A DNA stretch of 9,052 nt from Nitrospinota bacterium. Lineage in GTDB: Bacteria > Nitrospinota > Nitrospinia > UBA9942. Position 1 is the stretch's first letter; the number at the start of each line of letters is the position of its first letter. The translations under genes and the position numbers were made by a program. The notes beneath the pieces are model-generated. The model did not search any database and was not told the origin of the DNA. It saw nothing but the letters and a program-made list of their open reading frames with translations. The stretch spans positions 10,780 through 19,831 of the forward strand of contig DNJG01000141.1 of the NCBI GenBank assembly GCA_003489165.1. The letters are read 5' to 3'. Positions 5,594-9,052 of this stretch are shown here, piece after piece.

Positions 5594-6918
5594 TTTTAAC
5601 ATGGAGGTGGAATATTTTAACTTTTTTAGTATCAATATTGATTGTGGGTTTTGCTATCTGGATATATCTTCTGAATCATAGGAGAAAGTCTAAAAAAATC
5701 CAGAAAAAAATTGACAAGGCGAAGAAATACGGGCTTTATGAACCCACCTCAATTCATCCCTATGTTGACCCTGCAAAGTGCATAGGCAGCGGGGCATGTG
5801 TAAAGGCATGTCCTGAAAAGGATATACTCGGGCTTGTAAACGGGAAGGCTGCATTGATTAATGCATCCCGCTGTATAGGACACGGTGCATGTGCTGCAGC
5901 CTGTCCAATTGGTGCAATTACTCTGGTCTTTGGCACAGAGACAAGGGGGGTTGATATACCCTATATAACCCCGAATTTTGAGACTAATATAAAAGGCATT
6001 TTTATTGCCGGAGAATTAGGGGGGATGGGTCTCATCAAAAATGCCGTTACACAAGGGCGTGAGGCGGTTGAGTATCTCTCCTGCTACATAAAGGAAGGGG
6101 AGGGTAAAGATAAGGATATTTATGATACAGTGGTTGTGGGAGCTGGACCTGCTGGTATTTCGGCATCTCTCGCCGCACTCAAATATAAGCTTAAATTCTT
6201 AACAATTGAGCAAGGCGATATAGGCGGCACGATTCTTCAGTATCCAAGGCATAAAATCGTTATGACCTCTCCTATGGAGATTCCGATATATGGCAAGGTT
6301 AAGGTAAAAGAGACAACTAAGGAGTCACTCCTTGATTTATTCCTAAGTGTCATTAAGAAGACAGCTTTAAAGATTAACACTAATGAGAAAATGACTGAAT
6401 TAAGACAGGAAGATGGGCATTTTAAAGTTATAACTACTAAGGGTGAATATCTGTCAAGGACAGTGGTATTGGCTATAGGGCGCCGAGGAACACCAAGAAA
6501 ACTTGGGGCTTTGGGTGAGAATCTGCCAAAGGTAACTTATAGGCTATTGGAGCCTGAACAGCACATGAATCAGAATCTCCTTGTTGTTGGCGGTGGTGAT
6601 AGTGCGGTGGAGGCGGCTATGGCACTGGCAAATCAGACGGGGAATAATGTGATTTTATCATATAGGGGTGAGGCGTTTAGTCGTATTAAGCCAATGAATA
6701 AACAGCGTCTTGATGAAGCCGTCTCAAAAAATTTAATAAAGGTCATGTTTAACTCAAATCTTAAAGAGATTAGGGAAAAGGATATAAAGATTGCAGTTGG
6801 TGAAGAAGTGAAGATATTTCCAAATGATTATATTTATATATTTGCAGGGGGGGAACTCCCGAATGAATTTCTTACAAAAATAGGCATTCAGATTGAGAGG
6901 AAATTTGGAAAAGCGTGA
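5566..6918 (+). CDS. Membrane-anchored ferredoxin / FAD-NAD(P) oxidoreductase, circularly permuted TrxR/YpdA-like
   Basis: The open frame encodes 450 residues. After one N-terminal membrane helix (about 20-39) and a basic linker come two ferredoxin motifs, CIGSGACVKACP (C72, S75, C78, C82) and CIGHGACAAACP (C103, H106, C109, C113). A segment FETNIKGIFIAGELGGMGL (138-156) resembles the C-terminal FAD motif of thioredoxin-reductase-like enzymes, but here it precedes the FAD dinucleotide fold GAGPAG (192-197). NAD(P)-binding GGGDSAVEAA starts at 342, and the chain ends soon after FAGGELPNEFLTKIGIQI. There is no redox CXXC, so disulphide reduction like TrxR is unlikely. It probably passes electrons between NAD(P)H, FAD and Fe-S clusters at the membrane; substrate and direction are unknown. 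The listed start is the TTG limit of the open frame and lies in a repeat. A likelier start is ATT at 5614, or ATG at 5601 with a one-base frame error. Confidence 0.88.
   Translation: MLFEICCLELLTWRWNILTFLVSILIVGFAIWIYLLNHRRKSKKIQKKIDKAKKYGLYEPTSIHPYVDPAKCIGSGACVKACPEKDILGLVNGKAALINASRCIGHGACAAACPIGAITLVFGTETRGVDIPYITPNFETNIKGIFIAGELGGMGLIKNAVTQGREAVEYLSCYIKEGEGKDKDIYDTVVVGAGPAGISASLAALKYKLKFLTIEQGDIGGTILQYPRHKIVMTSPMEIPIYGKVKVKETTKESLLDLFLSVIKKTALKINTNEKMTELRQEDGHFKVITTKGEYLSRTVVLAIGRRGTPRKLGALGENLPKVTYRLLEPEQHMNQNLLVVGGGDSAVEAAMALANQTGNNVILSYRGEAFSRIKPMNKQRLDEAVSKNLIKVMFNSNLKEIREKDIKIAVGEEVKIFPNDYIYIFAGGELPNEFLTKIGIQIERKFGKA
5603..5610 (+). promoter_or_regulatory. Strong Shine-Dalgarno GGAGGTGG bearing on the flavoprotein start
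   Basis: GGAGGTGG is almost fully complementary to the 16S rRNA tail. Six bases after GGAGG, in the flavoprotein frame, is ATT (5614), a rare initiator. The same bases also begin a competing ATG (5601) in another frame. The next standard in-frame initiator downstream, TTG at 5638, is too far away. The site argues that translation starts here rather than at the TTG inside the repeat. Confidence 0.45.
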
Positions 6919-6919
6919 A

Positions 6920-8164
6920 TTAAAACTTGTATGTAATGCGGGATATTACGGTATTTGTGGAATAGTCCTTCCCCTGCCTTCCATCATAGGAGACTGAAAG
7001 ATTCCATTTCTTACTTAAGAACCAATAGGCATAAGCGCCATAGTTTGTAATTGTGTCAGTATAATCGGTAAAGGTATATTTTGTCTGCATGTAAGAACCG
7101 TTGAAAACCATCTGAAACCTTTCTGTGAAGAATTTACCTGCCTCAACATTATATGAATTATAGCCTGAGCTGTAGCTGTCTGCCATAATGGCATTAATAT
7201 CAAGTGATATATCTTTGTTCATCAGATTATCATTCCTTAAACCTATTTGATAGATATTTGAACCTTTTGTCTCAGTTGTATATGCCCTATACTGCAAGGA
7301 CTGAAGTTCATATTTACCGTATAAAGTATATCTGTCATAGAAGCGGTAATCACCCCTTACATAATAAGACTGCTGCTCTGTATTCGCAATATCAAATTCC
7401 ATAGACTTGTATAGTCTAAATGAGCGGAATTGGTTAAAACCAAATGTCAGGTTTCTGCCATAAGTTGGCCTGTAGGAAAGTTCTAAAATTAAATTAGTCA
7501 GGTCTGTGTTATTTGTCAATTGGTTATTGTCGGCTGTAACTGAGCCGTAGAATCTTAAAATTTTAGTTAGAGAGGAAGATAATTGTCCATATATGTATTG
7601 ACGGTCTATACCGCTTTTATAACCATTGCTTGCAAAGGCAAGGCTTGCCGAAGTGTCCTCCTTGCGATAAAAGAGATAACCACCTGCTGTAGTATATTCT
7701 GAATTAAATTCTTCTGTATAGGGGTTTGGCTTCATCCCTCCGAATAACCCCAGGCCGTAAGTTGTACTCTGAAATATAATGTTGACACCATCTACCCTTT
7801 CAAGGGAGAGTTCTTTGGGCCACATGCGTCCTAATGCAAGGTAAAATCTGTCTGATGCGGCATATTCAAGATTTAATCTATCAATCCTTTCATTCTTGAT
7901 ATATTTACTGTTGTAGTCCTTTGTGCCGAGATTATTTCTCTCTCTCCCGTCAAAGTGGAATGATAAATTTCCAGCCTCATCTAATTTTGTAGCATCAAGT
8001 CTCAGGCGGGTTGTGAGGAAGTTGAAATTATATGCCGAGCTTGAATCACTGGAATAATAGTCTTCTACAGAAACAAGTCCATGGTATTCAGCCCCTGATG
8101 ATATAGATGGGGCAATAAGAATAATTGTTAGTATAAAAAATAATGATAAATATATTCTTTTCAC
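6920..8164 (-). CDS. Outer-membrane beta-barrel protein (porin-like), partner of the multihaem cytochrome
   Basis: A 414-residue protein with a clear signal peptide: MKR, a hydrophobic run through about residue 18, then SISSGA with predicted cleavage after A25. The mature part contains no cysteine and is built of alternating polar and aromatic strands (for example FYLALGRMW, YYVRGDYRFYDRYTLYGKYEL). It ends in ITYKF, the terminal Phe typical of barrels inserted by the BAM machinery. The length suggests about 16-18 strands, smaller than MtrB, and it lacks MtrB's N-terminal CXXC. The start is GTG, directly abutting the cytochrome stop (TAAGTG), so translation is probably coupled to the upstream cytochrome. 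The likely role is an outer-membrane sheath or pore for that cytochrome; this is inferred from the pairing, and a plain porin is the alternative. No specific family is recognised. Confidence 0.85.
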   Translation of the reverse strand: MKRIYLSLFFILTIILIAPSISSGAEYHGLVSVEDYYSSDSSSAYNFNFLTTRLRLDATKLDEAGNLSFHFDGRERNNLGTKDYNSKYIKNERIDRLNLEYAASDRFYLALGRMWPKELSLERVDGVNIIFQSTTYGLGLFGGMKPNPYTEEFNSEYTTAGGYLFYRKEDTSASLAFASNGYKSGIDRQYIYGQLSSSLTKILRFYGSVTADNNQLTNNTDLTNLILELSYRPTYGRNLTFGFNQFRSFRLYKSMEFDIANTEQQSYYVRGDYRFYDRYTLYGKYELQSLQYRAYTTETKGSNIYQIGLRNDNLMNKDISLDINAIMADSYSSGYNSYNVEAGKFFTERFQMVFNGSYMQTKYTFTDYTDTITNYGAYAYWFLSKKWNLSVSYDGRQGKDYSTNTVISRITYKF

Positions 8165-9052
8165 TTAATCTCTACCAGTAGGATGACAGCTTAAACACTC
8201 GGAATTAGAAGTACGAACTGCGCCCTCATGCTTCTTGCCATTCATATCAGAGTGGCACATTTGCAGGCATCCCCCTTTGTTTTCATAGTTCTGAGACGGA
8301 TGACACTGTGAGCATGATGAAGTTCCCTCATGGTTAGTCGGGAATGATGTAAAAGAGTGATTGAATGTTGTTGTTGTCCATGAAGGATACCTATGGCAGT
8401 TCTCACAACTTGTCCCAAAGCGATTACTATATGTGCTATGGGCAGATGGATAGTCACTTGAATGACAGGAGTTGCATGAAGAACTTACACTTGAATGGCT
8501 GAAGCTCCATGTCGGATATGTATGACAGTTCTCACAGGTTGTCCAGCCATTTGTAGAATGTCTTGCTGTCCTTGACGGTGTGCTGTATGTTAAATGGCAT
8601 CCTGAAACACCACATCCGCTACCGCTTGTTGGATGTGTAAATGTCCAAGTAGGATACCTATGGCAGTTTTCACAAGTTGTCCATCCATTTGTAGAATGAT
8701 TCGCTGACCTTGTTGGCGTACTATAAGTTAGATGACAACCTGAAGCCTCGCACCCTGTTCCACCTGATGGGTGAGTAAATGTCCATGTCGGGTATCTATG
8801 ACAGTTCTCACATGATGTCCAGTTATTTGTAGTATGGCTTGCCGGTGCTTTACTTGAGTGGCAGATTGCACAGCTTGCACCGCCTGATGTCTTAGAGTGG
8901 TTAAATGTCCATGAGGCAAATGTTATATTATGGCAGTTTGTGCAATCCTGACTGTAGCCCTTTGTTACATGGTTTGCAGCACTGTTGTATTTGCTTAAAT
9001 GGCAATTTACACAAGCTGAGCCTACATTTCTATAAACTCTATCTCTGTGACA
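8165..9052 (-). CDS. Multihaem c-type cytochrome, C-terminal 295 residues, open at the right edge
   Basis: The reverse strand is open throughout and ends ECLSCHPTGRD-stop; the N-terminus lies beyond the window. Haem-binding motifs in protein order are the CH end of one cut by the edge, CVNCH, CTNCH, CAICH, CENCH, CEASGCH, CENCH, CGVSGCH, CENCH, CNSCH, CENCH, CSQCH, CLQMCH and CLSCH. That makes 13 complete sites, ten CX2CH, two CX4CH and one CX3CH, or about one haem per 22 residues. Extra histidines in a W-x-F-x-H pattern before many sites are candidate distal ligands. The alternating CXXCH/CX4CH design resembles extracytoplasmic cytochromes of Geobacter type. Haem attachment requires export to the periplasm; the signal peptide is not visible. 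It is the gene directly upstream of the barrel, suggesting transfer of electrons across the outer membrane. Specific redox partners are unknown. Confidence 0.93.
   Translation of the reverse strand, partial: CHRDRVYRNVGSACVNCHLSKYNSAANHVTKGYSQDCTNCHNITFASWTFNHSKTSGGASCAICHSSKAPASHTTNNWTSCENCHRYPTWTFTHPSGGTGCEASGCHLTYSTPTRSANHSTNGWTTCENCHRYPTWTFTHPTSGSGCGVSGCHLTYSTPSRTARHSTNGWTTCENCHTYPTWSFSHSSVSSSCNSCHSSDYPSAHSTYSNRFGTSCENCHRYPSWTTTTFNHSFTSFPTNHEGTSSCSQCHPSQNYENKGGCLQMCHSDMNGKKHEGAVRTSNSECLSCHPTGRD
8432..8836 (-). repeat. Tandem coding repeats of about 46 codons within the multihaem cytochrome
   Basis: CENCH motifs recur at 8798, 8660, 8522 and 8393 (left edges), with periods of 138, 138 and 129 bp. 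The two best copies (8699-8836 and 8561-8698) share the protein pattern W-T-x-CENCH-RYPTWTFTHP, then CX4CH, then LTYSTPxR. The third copy replaces CX4CH by CNSCH and is shorter. The copies are diverged at the DNA level, so this is old internal duplication, each full unit carrying one CX2CH and one CX4CH haem site. Confidence 0.8.

Noticed and set aside
5566..6918. Calling the flavoprotein a thioredoxin reductase
   Set aside because: It has no redox-active CXXC after the NAD(P) motif, and it carries ferredoxin motifs, a membrane anchor and a permuted order.
8242..8457. His-rich small reading frame in the cytochrome region (and a similar one at 8728-8919)
   Set aside because: Both are out-of-frame shadows. 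The repeated CXXCH codons read in another frame give His/Gln-rich sequence, and the full-length cytochrome frame explains the region.
8432..8836. Regularly spaced repeats that could suggest a CRISPR array or satellite
   Set aside because: The period of 138 bp is a multiple of three, the units are diverged, and they lie in an open reading frame rich in haem motifs. They are protein repeats.

Overview
The window reads as an AT-rich chromosomal segment of a Gram-negative, probably anaerobic, cytochrome-rich bacterium. It carries an outer-membrane beta-barrel gene, a multihaem c-type cytochrome with CXXCH and CX4CH motifs, C5-pathway haem genes (HemA, HemC), and dispersed intergenic repeats of the 'GACACAGAG / GACACAGAT' type. 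I recall such repeats from Nitrospirota-, Desulfobacterota- and Planctomycetota-like genomes. I cannot name the species, and the phylum is an inference.

Region 1 (about 1-3089, minus strand) is a tetrapyrrole operon read right to left. Its genes are a Met8/CysG-N type sirohaem synthase, a HemX/CcsA-like membrane protein overlapping it by 4 bp, glutamyl-tRNA reductase hemA, and the start of hemC, cut by the window edge. A nested inverted-repeat element fills the hemA-hemC gap. A near-consensus sigma70 promoter (TTGAAA, 17 bp, TATAAT) lies upstream.

Region 2 (about 3090-5414) has a divergent intergenic region, then an OmpR-type response regulator and its sensor histidine kinase on the plus strand, 14 bp apart.

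Region 3 (about 5415-5610) holds two different dispersed-repeat pieces. The second is a roughly 140-bp imperfect inverted repeat that runs up to, and possibly into, the start of the next gene.

Region 4 (about 5566-9052) is a redox cluster. On the plus strand is a membrane-anchored protein with two ferredoxin motifs and an FAD/NAD(P) oxidoreductase. Its segment order looks circularly permuted, and in both iron-sulphur motifs the second Cys is replaced, by Ser and by His. It converges, with a 1-bp gap, on a minus-strand pair: a multihaem cytochrome (13 complete haem motifs plus half of another, open at the right edge) followed immediately by a Cys-free outer-membrane beta-barrel. A cytochrome plus a barrel resembles the porin-cytochrome conduits that move electrons across the outer membrane. 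The flavoprotein could be an inner-membrane or cytoplasmic partner, but that link rests on proximity alone.

The most distinctive things here are the permuted ferredoxin-flavoprotein, the mixed CX2CH/CX3CH/CX4CH cytochrome paired with a barrel, the degenerate haem-handling motif in the HemX/CcsA-like protein, and the dispersed-repeat elements.
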